Assembly (NCBI GenBank): GCA_041879295.1
Contig: CP047152.1
Coordinates: 5,461,501 to 5,525,500, forward strand
Direction of reading: 5' to 3'
Origin: Pseudomonas putida
GTDB lineage: Bacteria; Pseudomonadota; Gammaproteobacteria; Pseudomonadales; Pseudomonadaceae
DNA length: 64,000 nt
The notes beneath the pieces were generated by a model. That model was not told the DNA's origin. It saw nothing but the letters and a program-made list of their open reading frames with translations, and did no database searches. Positions within the stretch are counted from its first letter, which is position 1. Every line of letters starts with the position of its first letter. The translations under genes and the position numbers were made by a program. Of the stretch, positions 56,929-64,000 are shown in pieces.

Positions 56929-59208
56929 TCAGAGGGTCTTGTTGGCTTCAGGCCCAATCATCCGCGCCAACCCAAGGTTCTTCAAGGCCAGTTGCAGCGA
57001 GCTGTGGATAACCTGCGGGTTGTCATGGCTCAAGGCCTCGGCCAGCAGTTCCTTGGCCTTGCCCATATTGATCTGGCGAAGCATCCACTTGACCTTCGGC
57101 AGGTTGGTGGCGTTCATCGACAGGCTGTCAAAGCCCATGGCCATCAACAGGACTGACGCTGCCGGGTCACCGGCCATCTCACCGCAGATGCTCACCGGCT
57201 TGCCTTCGCCATGGGCGTCACGCACCACCGTGTTCAGCGCCTGCAGCACCGCCGGGTGCAGGTAGTCGTACAGGTCGGCAACCCGCGGGTTGTTGCGGTC
57301 CACCGCCAGCAGGTACTGGGTCAGGTCGTTGGAGCCGACCGACAGGAAGTCCACCTGCCGCGCCAGTTCCTTGGTCTGGTACACCGCCGCTGGAATTTCC
57401 ACCATCACACCCACGGGCGGCATCGGTACATCGGTACCTTCATCACGCACTTCACCCCAGGCGCGGTGGATCAGGTGCAGCGCCTCTTCCAGCTCGTGAA
57501 TGCCGGAAATCATCGGCAGCAGGATACGCAGGTTGTTCAGGCCCTCGCTGGCCTTGAGCATGGCGCGGGTCTGTACCAGGAAGATTTCCGGGTGGTCGAG
57601 GGTGACGCGGATGCCGCGCCAGCCGAGGAACGGGTTTTCTTCCTTGATCGGGAAGTACGACAGCGCCTTGTCACCACCGATGTCGAGGGTTCGCATGGTC
57701 ACCGGCAGCGGGTGGAAGGCCGCCAGCTGCTCACGGTAGATGGCCAACTGCTCTTTCTCACTGGGGAAGCGCTGGTTGATCATGAACGGCACTTCAGTGC
57801 GGTACAGGCCTACCCCTTCGGCGCCGCGCTGCTGGGCACGAGCCACGTCAGCGAGCAGCCCGGTGTTGACCCACAGGGGCATGCGGTGGCCGTCGGGGGT
57901 GATGCACGGAAGTTCGCGCAGTGCATCCAGCCCTTGGGCAAGCTGGCGCTCCTCCTCGACCACTTCGCTGTACTGCTTGCGCAGCACTTCGCTGGGGTTG
58001 GTGAACACTTCGCCCTTGTAGCCGTCGACGATCAGTTCAATACCGTCGACTTTGGAGTACGGCAGGTCGACCAGGCCCATCACCGTGGGGATGCCCATGG
58101 CCCGCGCGAGGATGGCGACGTGGGAGTTGCCCGAGCCGAGTACCGAGACCAGGCCGACCAGCTTGCCTTCCGGCACTTCACCGAGCATGGCCGGTGTCAG
58201 TTCCTCACTGACCAGGATGGTGTTGTCGGCATACACCAGCGACTGCGAACGTGCTTCCTGCAGATACGCCAGCAGGCGCCGCCCCAGGTCCTTGACGTCG
58301 GAGGCACGCTCACGCAGGTAGTCATCGTCCATCAGTTCGAAGCGGTTGACGTGCTCACCAACCACCTGGCGCAGGGCGCCCTGGGCCCATTGGCCGGTCT
58401 TGATGACCTCGGTCACCTCTCCGCCCAAGGCTGCATCTTCAAGCATCATCAGATACACATCGAACAGCGCGCGCTCTTCCGGGCGCAGCTGGGTGGCGAG
58501 CTTGGCCGACAGCTTGCGCATGTCGTCGCGCACACCTTCCAGAGCGTTCTGGAACAGCCTGAGTTCGGCGTCGATATCATCGACGGTCTTGTCCGGGACC
58601 ACTTCCAGATCGGCCGGCGGCAACATTACCACCGCACGCCCCACGGCGGCGCCAGGCGACCCCGGCACACCCACGAAGCGCGCCTCCTGGATACCTTTGC
58701 CCTGACGGCCCAGGCCACGGATCGAGCCGGTAGCCTCGGCGTGGGCGATAACCCCGGCAAGCTGGGCGCTCATGGTGACCAGGAAGGCTTCTTCGCCCTC
58801 GTCGAACTGGCGGCGCTCCTTTTGCTGGATGACCAGTACACCGACCACACGGCGGTGGTGGATGATTGGCGCACCCAGGAAGGAGGCGAATTTCTCTTCG
58901 CCGGTTTCGGCAAAGTAGCGGTAACGCGGGTGGTCGGCAGCGTTTTCCAGGTTCAGCGGCTCTTCCCGGGTACCGACCAGGCCAACCAGGCCTTCGTTGG
59001 GGGCCATGCTGACCTTGCCGATGGAGCGCTTGTTCAGGCCTTCGGTAGCCATCAGCACGAAGCGGTTGGTTTCCGGGTCGAGCAGGTAGACCGAGCAGAC
59101 CTGGCTGCCCATGGCTTCCTTGACGCGCAAGACAATGATCCCCAACGCCGACTTGAGATCTTTGGCGGAGTTTACTTCCTGGACGATCTTGCGCAGCGTA
59201 TTGAGCAT
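56929..59208 (-). CDS. ptsP: Phosphoenolpyruvate-protein phosphotransferase PtsP (EI-Ntr)
   Basis: 759-aa first enzyme of the nitrogen phosphotransferase system, which passes phosphate from PEP to PtsO and PtsN. An N-terminal GAF sensory domain (about 1-165) is followed by the EI domain with phospho-His in SGNSHVAILARAMGIPT (about 355-371). A PEP-binding barrel follows: GVGLYRTEVPFM, GGDKALSYF and SVGSNDLTQYLLAVDRNN. It is 22 bases downstream of rppH, the order conserved in gammaproteobacteria. Confidence 0.96.
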   Translation of the reverse strand: MLNTLRKIVQEVNSAKDLKSALGIIVLRVKEAMGSQVCSVYLLDPETNRFVLMATEGLNKRSIGKVSMAPNEGLVGLVGTREEPLNLENAADHPRYRYFAETGEEKFASFLGAPIIHHRRVVGVLVIQQKERRQFDEGEEAFLVTMSAQLAGVIAHAEATGSIRGLGRQGKGIQEARFVGVPGSPGAAVGRAVVMLPPADLEVVPDKTVDDIDAELRLFQNALEGVRDDMRKLSAKLATQLRPEERALFDVYLMMLEDAALGGEVTEVIKTGQWAQGALRQVVGEHVNRFELMDDDYLRERASDVKDLGRRLLAYLQEARSQSLVYADNTILVSEELTPAMLGEVPEGKLVGLVSVLGSGNSHVAILARAMGIPTVMGLVDLPYSKVDGIELIVDGYKGEVFTNPSEVLRKQYSEVVEEERQLAQGLDALRELPCITPDGHRMPLWVNTGLLADVARAQQRGAEGVGLYRTEVPFMINQRFPSEKEQLAIYREQLAAFHPLPVTMRTLDIGGDKALSYFPIKEENPFLGWRGIRVTLDHPEIFLVQTRAMLKASEGLNNLRILLPMISGIHELEEALHLIHRAWGEVRDEGTDVPMPPVGVMVEIPAAVYQTKELARQVDFLSVGSNDLTQYLLAVDRNNPRVADLYDYLHPAVLQALNTVVRDAHGEGKPVSICGEMAGDPAASVLLMAMGFDSLSMNATNLPKVKWMLRQINMGKAKELLAEALSHDNPQVIHSSLQLALKNLGLARMIGPEANKTL

Positions 59209-59230
59209 GGCTCGGGGTCGAACTCCGTCG

Positions 59231-59710
59231 TCAGTCGCGCGTCAACAGACGCGGTGCTAGCTCTTTCAGGGCGCGTCGGTACACCTCGCGCTTGAATGTC
59301 ACAACCTGGCCCAGCGGATACCAATAGCTCACCCAGCGCCAGCCGTCGAATTCCGGCTTGCCGGTCAGGTCCATTCGCACCCGTTGTTCATTGCTGACCA
59401 GGCGCAGCAGGAACCATTTCTGCTTCTGGCCGATGCACAGCGGCTGGCTGTGAGTACGTACCAACCGCTGTGGTAAACGATAACGCAACCAGCCACGGGT
59501 GCAGGCAAGAATTTCTACATCATCGCGTTCAAGGCCAACTTCTTCGTTCAGCTCGCGGTACAGGGCATCTTCCGGCGTCTCGTCAGGGTTGATACCACCC
59601 TGGGGGAATTGCCAGGCATCCTGGTTGATCCGTCGAGCCCATAGCACCTGCCCGGCATCATTCGTGAGAATGATCCCGACATTGGGGCGAAAACCATCCG
59701 GGTCGATCAC
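59231..59710 (-). CDS. rppH: RNA pyrophosphohydrolase RppH
   Basis: Nudix enzyme that removes pyrophosphate from 5' ends of mRNAs and starts their decay. It is 159 aa. The Nudix box [23 protein letters not shown] is complete and [11 protein letters not shown] and [14 protein letters not shown] are typical. The start is a GTG at 59710 (read as [13 protein letters not shown]), matching the N-terminus of E. coli RppH; the longer open frame to 59782 is not supported. Confidence 0.95.
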   Translation of the reverse strand: MIDPDGFRPNVGIILTNDAGQVLWARRINQDAWQFPQGGINPDETPEDALYRELNEEVGLERDDVEILACTRGWLRYRLPQRLVRTHSQPLCIGQKQKWFLLRLVSNEQRVRMDLTGKPEFDGWRWVSYWYPLGQVVTFKREVYRRALKELAPRLLTRD

Positions 59711-59851
59711 GGCAGCAACCTCGCAAACGCATGTCAACGCATTGTTCCACAAAGCTTGCGAGCGCAGCAACGCGCCCGCCAAGCTTATGTGCAGCTGCGT
59801 GAAAACTCCGTATTCTGCGGGCCTACCCTGTGGCTGATGCGAGTGACCGCG

Positions 59852-60508
59852 ATGCGCCTGGCTTTATTCGACCTGGACAATACCCTCCTCGGTGGCGACA
59901 GCGACCATGCCTGGGGTGACTATCTTTGCGAGCGCGGCATTCTCGACCCGGTCGCCTACAAGCAACGCAACGACAGCTTCTACCAGGACTACCTCAATGG
60001 CACCCTGGACCTGCAGGCCTACCTGGCCTTTTCCATGGAAATCCTGGCGGCAACACCCAGGGCCAAGCTCGACGAATGGCACCGCGATTTCATGTGCGAC
60101 TGCATCGAGCCCATCATCCTGCCCAGGGCCCTGGCCTTGCTGCAGCAGCACCGCGAGGCGGGCGACCAACTGGTGATCATCACCGCTACCAACCGCTTCG
60201 TTACCGCACCGATCGCCCGGCGCCTGGGGGTGCGGGTGTTGCTGGCAACCGAATGCGAGGTGCGCGACGGCCGCTATACCGGGCGTAGTACCGATATACC
60301 GTGTTTTCGTGAAGGCAAAGTGACGCGGCTGGAGCGCTGGATGCTGGAGAACGGCTTTGATCTCGAGGACAGCTACTTCTATAGCGACTCGATGAATGAC
60401 CTGCCGTTGTTGCAGCGGGTGACACATGCAGTGGCAGTGGACCCGGCCCCGGACCTGCGGGTCGAGGCGGATAAGCGCGGGTGGCCGGTGATCTCGCTGC
60501 GGGATTGA
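59852..60508 (+). CDS. HAD superfamily (IB, SerB-like) phosphatase
   Basis: 218-aa cytoplasmic hydrolase. Motif I is [16 protein letters not shown] (DxDxT type), motif II Thr in [13 protein letters not shown], Lys in [12 protein letters not shown] and motif [15 protein letters not shown]. The subclass IB cap places it with phosphoserine-phosphatase-like and GPP-like enzymes; the substrate is unknown. The ATG at 59852 is chosen; another in-frame ATG lies five codons upstream. Divergent from rppH. Confidence 0.87.
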   Translation: MRLALFDLDNTLLGGDSDHAWGDYLCERGILDPVAYKQRNDSFYQDYLNGTLDLQAYLAFSMEILAATPRAKLDEWHRDFMCDCIEPIILPRALALLQQHREAGDQLVIITATNRFVTAPIARRLGVRVLLATECEVRDGRYTGRSTDIPCFREGKVTRLERWMLENGFDLEDSYFYSDSMNDLPLLQRVTHAVAVDPAPDLRVEADKRGWPVISLRD

Positions 60509-60520
60509 GGTTTCGCGTGC

Positions 60521-60618
60521 CGGCCTTTTCGCGGGCACGCCCGCTCCCACAGGAATCACCACAGGCCTTGAGGGCTGCGCTGTACCTGTAGGAGCGGGTT
60601 CACCCGCGAAGAGGCCGG
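60521..60618. repeat. Pair of inverted REP elements
   Basis: REPs at about 60524-60553 and 60587-60618 in opposite orientation between the convergent HAD and DUF2269-type genes. Confidence 0.9.
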
Positions 60619-60637
60619 CACAAACAGCACAAGGCTG

Positions 60638-61063
60638 TCAGACCGGCTTGGCCCCCATCAGCCCGGCAATGGACAGGAAGCAAACCCCACTGAATACAGC
60701 CAGCGCCAGAGTAAACCGCAACCCCACCACCTCGGCCTTGCGCAGCCGGTTCAGCCCCACCAGCAGCCACCACACGGCAAACGCGCCGAATGTATAGATG
60801 ACACTGGATGCCAACACCCAGGTCTGCCCCAGTGGCCAGCCCACCAGGTGTACCAGCCACCAGCCGGTGAACGGCATGCTCACCAGGCACAGGCCCATCA
60901 CCAGCCAGACGAACACCAACGGCCGGCGCAGCAGCTTGGCGTAGGCTTCGGCATCGCCCTGGCGGCGGGCGCGCCAGGTCCAGATCGCCAGGCCCAGGGC
61001 GCCCAGAAACAGCAGCGCGGTGGCAACGATGTGCAAGGTCTTGAGCGTGGTCAGGTGTTCCAT
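60638..61063 (-). CDS. DUF2269-type integral membrane protein
   Basis: 141-aa protein with four membrane helices (about 8-28, 48-70, 80-102 and 115-136). The N-terminal LKTLHIVATALLFLGALGLA with its conserved His resembles the DUF2269 family. Function unknown. It stands alone between two REP pairs. Confidence 0.72.
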   Translation of the reverse strand: MEHLTTLKTLHIVATALLFLGALGLAIWTWRARRQGDAEAYAKLLRRPLVFVWLVMGLCLVSMPFTGWWLVHLVGWPLGQTWVLASSVIYTFGAFAVWWLLVGLNRLRKAEVVGLRFTLALAVFSGVCFLSIAGLMGAKPV

Positions 61064-61100
61064 GTCTCGGTCGTCCTTAAACTGGCATTTTGCGGTAGCT

Positions 61101-61190
61101 TCTTCGCGGGCTTACCCGCTCCTGCCAAGGTATCTCAGGCCTTGAGGCCTGCGCAGTACCTGTGGGAGCGGGCAAGCCCGCGAAAGGGCC
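61101..61190. repeat. Pair of inverted REP elements
   Basis: REPs at about 61101-61130 and 61158-61190, opposite orientation, between the DUF2269-type gene and the end of ilvA, both on the minus strand. Confidence 0.88.
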
Positions 61191-61210
61191 ATCAGCCCTA
61201 GCTTAGCCGC

Positions 61211-62725
61211 TCAGCCCAGGAACAGTTTGTAGGCCGGGTTTTCGGTCTCGTCCCAGTACGGGTAACCGATCTTGGCCAGCGCTGCCGGCACCAGGTGACG
61301 TTCGTCCTCCGGCACCTGCAGCCCAGCCACCACGCGCCCGTCAGCCGCGCCATGGTTGCGGTAGTGGAACATCGAGATGTTCCAGCGCCCGCCCAGCTTG
61401 TTGAGGAAGTTGAACAGCGCCCCTGGCCGTTCGGGGAATTCGAAGCGCAGCACCATTTCGTCACTGGCACCGGCCGAGTGGCCGCCGACCATATGACGAA
61501 TATGCAGCTTGGCCAGTTCGTTGTCGGTCAGATCGGTAACCGGGAAACCCTGTTCGGTCAGTTGCTGCACCAGCGCCGCGCGGGGGTCGTTTTCCGGGTG
61601 GGTCTGCACCCCAACGAAGATATGCGCTTCGTCAGAGGTGTGCTTGCGGTAGTTGAACTCGGTGATCTGACGCTTGCCGATAGCCTCGCAGAAGGCCTTG
61701 AAGCTACCCGGGCGCTCAGGGATGGTCACGGCGATGATCGCCTCGCGCTTCTCACCCAGCTCGGCACGCTCGGCCACATGGCGCAGGCGATCGAAGTTAA
61801 CGTTGGCACCGGAGTCGATGGCCACCAGGGTCTGGCCGCTGACGCCGTAAAGCTCGACGTACTTCTTGATGCCCGCCACACCCAGCGCGCCGGCAGGCTC
61901 GGTGATCGAGCGGGTATCGTCGTAGATATCCTTGATTGCCGCGCATATTTCATCGGTACTGACGGTAACGACTTCGTCCACATGGTGGCGGCAGATATCG
62001 AAGGTGTGCTGGCCAATCTGCGCCACCGCCACGCCGTCGGCGAATAGCCCAACCTGCGGCAACACCACGCGCTCACCGGCGGCCATGGCTGCCTGCAGGC
62101 AGTTGGAATCGTCCGGCTCGACGCCGATTACCTTGATTTCCGGGCGCAGGTACTTCACATAGGCGGCAATGCCGGCGATCAGGCCGCCACCGCCCACCGG
62201 GACGAAGATCGCGTCTAGCTGGCCAGGGTGCTGGCGCAGGATTTCCATGGCGACGGTGCCCTGCCCGGCGATGGTGTGCGGATCGTCGTAAGGGTGAACG
62301 TAGACGAAGCCCTTTTCATCGACCAGTTTCAGCGAATAGGCCAGCGCCTCAGGGAACGAGTCGCCATGCAACACAACCTTGCCACCGCGCGAGCGCACGC
62401 CTTCGACCTTGATTTCCGGGGTGGTCTTGGGCATCACGATGGTGGCCTTGATGCCCATTTCGCGCGCGGCCAGGGCCAGGCCTTGGGCGTGGTTGCCGGC
62501 AGAGGCGGTCACCACGCCACGGGCCAGTTCTTCCGGGCTCAGCTGGGCCAGCTTGTTATACGCGCCGCGGATCTTGAACGAGAACACTGGCTGCAGGTCT
62601 TCGCGCTTGAGCAAAATCTGGTTGCCCAGGCGCTTGCTCAGCTGCCCGGCGCTCTGCAACGGGGTTTCGACGGCAACGTCATAGACGCGCGAGGTGAGGA
62701 TCTTCTTGACGTACTGTTCGAGCAT
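61211..62725 (-). CDS. ilvA: Threonine ammonia-lyase, biosynthetic
   Basis: PLP enzyme that deaminates threonine to 2-oxobutyrate for isoleucine synthesis. It is 504 aa: PLP Lys in FSFKIRGAYNKL (about residue 50), ASAGNHAQGLALAA and phosphate-binding VPVGGGGLIAGIA. Two C-terminal ACT-like regulatory domains follow (about 330-410 and 425-500, each with (I/F)PERPG), which give isoleucine/valine control. Divergent from rpiA. Confidence 0.96.
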   Translation of the reverse strand: MLEQYVKKILTSRVYDVAVETPLQSAGQLSKRLGNQILLKREDLQPVFSFKIRGAYNKLAQLSPEELARGVVTASAGNHAQGLALAAREMGIKATIVMPKTTPEIKVEGVRSRGGKVVLHGDSFPEALAYSLKLVDEKGFVYVHPYDDPHTIAGQGTVAMEILRQHPGQLDAIFVPVGGGGLIAGIAAYVKYLRPEIKVIGVEPDDSNCLQAAMAAGERVVLPQVGLFADGVAVAQIGQHTFDICRHHVDEVVTVSTDEICAAIKDIYDDTRSITEPAGALGVAGIKKYVELYGVSGQTLVAIDSGANVNFDRLRHVAERAELGEKREAIIAVTIPERPGSFKAFCEAIGKRQITEFNYRKHTSDEAHIFVGVQTHPENDPRAALVQQLTEQGFPVTDLTDNELAKLHIRHMVGGHSAGASDEMVLRFEFPERPGALFNFLNKLGGRWNISMFHYRNHGAADGRVVAGLQVPEDERHLVPAALAKIGYPYWDETENPAYKLFLG

Positions 62726-62813
62726 CGGGAAAGCATCACTGGGCCGCGGGACGAGGGCTGGGAGTCTACCCTAGCGCTACGTCGGGCGACCACAGCAAAG
62801 CCGTGCGAGCCGT

Positions 62814-62819
62814 TATACT
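62814..62819 (+). promoter_or_regulatory. Likely -10 hexamer for rpiA
   Basis: TATACT lies 40 bases upstream of the rpiA ATG in the ilvA/rpiA divergent region; no clear -35. Confidence 0.4.
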
Positions 62820-62858
62820 AGGTGACTTTGAAACCGCCCTGCCCCTTCCGGAGCCCGC

Positions 62859-63533
62859 ATGACCCAGGACCAACTCAAACAGGCCGTCGCCCAGGCCGCT
62901 GTCGACTTCATTCTGCCCAAGCTGGATGAAAAGAGCGTCGTAGGCGTCGGTACCGGTTCGACCGCCAACTTCTTCATCGATGCCCTGGCTCAGCACAAGA
63001 CCGCTTTCGACGGTGCAGTCGCCAGCTCCGAAGCCACTGCCCAGCGCCTGAAAGGCCATGGCATCCCGGTCTACGAACTGAACAGCGTCAGCGAGCTTGA
63101 GTTCTACGTGGACGGCGCCGATGAGAGCGACGCACACCTGCACCTGATCAAGGGCGGCGGCGCAGCCCTTACCCGCGAAAAGATCGTCGCAGCCGTGGCC
63201 AAGACCTTCATCTGCATCGCCGACGGCAGCAAGCTGGTGCCGGTACTGGGGGCCTTCCCCCTGCCGGTCGAAGTGATCCCCATGGCCCGCAGCCACGTGG
63301 CACGTCAGCTGGTGAAGTTGGGTGGCGACCCGGTGTACCGTGAAGGCGTGGTCACCGACAACGGCAACGTGATCCTGGATGTGTACAACCTGCAGATCAC
63401 CAACCCGGTGGAGCTGGAAGCGCAGATCAACGCCATCGTCGGCGTGGTGACCAACGGTCTGTTCGCGGCGCGACCAGCGGATCTGCTGTTGCTGGGCACC
63501 GCTGAGGGCGTGAAGAGCCTGAAGGCCGAGTAA
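62859..63533 (+). CDS. rpiA: Ribose-5-phosphate isomerase A
   Basis: Interconverts ribose 5-phosphate and ribulose 5-phosphate in the pentose phosphate pathway. It is 224 aa: [15 protein letters not shown] (phosphate loop), [23 protein letters not shown] with the catalytic acid in the DGADE region, and [17 protein letters not shown] lies 8 bases before the ATG. Confidence 0.97.
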   Translation: MTQDQLKQAVAQAAVDFILPKLDEKSVVGVGTGSTANFFIDALAQHKTAFDGAVASSEATAQRLKGHGIPVYELNSVSELEFYVDGADESDAHLHLIKGGGAALTREKIVAAVAKTFICIADGSKLVPVLGAFPLPVEVIPMARSHVARQLVKLGGDPVYREGVVTDNGNVILDVYNLQITNPVELEAQINAIVGVVTNGLFAARPADLLLLGTAEGVKSLKAE

Positions 63534-63536
63534 CGT

Positions 63537-63625
63537 TCTTCGCGGGCAAGCCCGCTCCCACAGGTACCCCACAAGCCTGGAACCGTGGCGATCCCTGTAG
63601 GAGCGGGTTTACCCGCGAATAGGCC
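63537..63625. repeat. Pair of inverted REP elements
   Basis: REPs at about 63537-63566 and 63596-63625, opposite orientation, between convergent rpiA and the SdiA-regulated-type gene. Confidence 0.9.
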
Positions 63626-63636
63626 CTGACAGGCGA

Positions 63637-64000
63637 TTAGTCAGCCGGCTGCTTGAACACATAGAACAGGTTCGGCTCACTGACCAGGTAAATGGTCCCC
63701 GCTTCATCCATCGCAATGCCCTCCGCCTGCGGCACCGTCGCCTGCAACCCCTGGAAGCCCTTGCGCAACGACAAGGTACTCAGCGGCTGGCCTTGTACAT
63801 CCAGCTCCAGCACCAGCCGCGACTCGTCCGACAGCGCCAGCAGATGCCCACTGCGCTCATCGAACTGCAAACTCGAAAGGTCCCTCACAAATAGCCGTGA
63901 ATCGCGCTTGCGGTCCTGCACCACATGCACGGCGTAGGGCTTTTCCGGGTTGTCATGCGGGAAGCCATGCACCTCATAGATCAGCATCGGGTCACGCTCC
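63637..64000 (-). CDS. SdiA-regulated (YjiK-type) domain protein, C-terminal part (cut by window edge)
   Basis: The frame is open through base 64000, so the N-terminus is outside the window; the ATG at 63987 is internal. The visible ~120 residues form part of a beta-propeller with RLFVRDLSSLQFDERSGHL, LLALSDESRLVLELD, and AEGIAMDEAGTIYLVSEPNLFYVF near the end. This matches the C-terminal part of the SdiA-regulated family, usually periplasmic and of unknown function. Confidence 0.8.
   Translation of the reverse strand, partial: ERDPMLIYEVHGFPHDNPEKPYAVHVVQDRKRDSRLFVRDLSSLQFDERSGHLLALSDESRLVLELDVQGQPLSTLSLRKGFQGLQATVPQAEGIAMDEAGTIYLVSEPNLFYVFKQPAD

Noticed and set aside
57211..59295. 694-residue open frame antisense to ptsP
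   Set aside because: Shadow of ptsP; no family motif and unusual His/Gln/Val composition.
59231..59782. Longer RppH of 183 residues
   Set aside because: The N-terminus of the family (MIDxDGxRPNVGI) starts at the GTG at 59710.

Overview
The window is a 64 kb stretch of high-GC gammaproteobacterial chromosome. Gene content, gene order and the extragenic palindromes (cores of the type CGCGGGxxxxCCCGCTCC) point to the Pseudomonas putida group. It is mostly dense housekeeping sequence in short operons, with no rRNA, tRNA, CRISPR array or prophage that I can see.

Layout. 1-6.1 kb: end of argS, a SPOR-domain cell-division protein, a TM2 protein, an NlpC/P60 hydrolase, a PilT-type ATPase, and the yggS-proC-yggT operon. 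6.1-10.5 kb: metX-metW (methionine), a DUF4426 protein, rdgB, hemW and a small membrane protein. 10.7-13.8 kb: trmB, thiG, thiS and a DUF423 protein on the minus strand, then mtgA. 14-18.2 kb: rpoH and the translationally coupled ftsY-ftsE-ftsX operon. 18.4-24.7 kb: two catalytic/non-catalytic M16 peptidase pairs flanking rsmD. 24.7-31.1 kb: a YheT-type hydrolase, a mercaptopyruvate sulfurtransferase, and a TetR regulator divergent from an aldehyde dehydrogenase / Tat-signal lipoprotein / GMC oxidoreductase operon. 31.1-37.3 kb: coaD, ferredoxin, mutM, an HDOD protein, rlmI and ilvD. 37.4-43.6 kb: phosphorylcholine phosphatase, a TcyP-type cystine transporter, folA, and a membrane-protein/GTPase pair. 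43.8-51.5 kb: a 2-aminoethylphosphonate-type ABC transporter with its LysR regulator, then the cadA/cadR metal-resistance pair with a clear MerR-family operator. 51.5-53.2 kb: an IS110-family element. 53.2-64 kb: thyA, lgt, a TauE/SafE permease, an NRDE protein, ptsP, rppH, a HAD phosphatase, ilvA, rpiA and the start-less end of an SdiA-regulated-type protein.

The most interesting non-housekeeping structures are three. (1) The IS110 element sits exactly inside a REP palindrome. Its ends can be read because the two REP halves rejoin, and its 318-bp region upstream of the transposase has hairpins with short matches to both the target and the circle junction, as expected of a bridge RNA. (2) Two copies of a ~220-bp long-palindrome element (about 58-bp terminal inverted repeats) lie about 30 kb apart in opposite orientation. 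(3) A REP sequence lies inside the ftsY coding region and is translated as part of the N-terminal linker.
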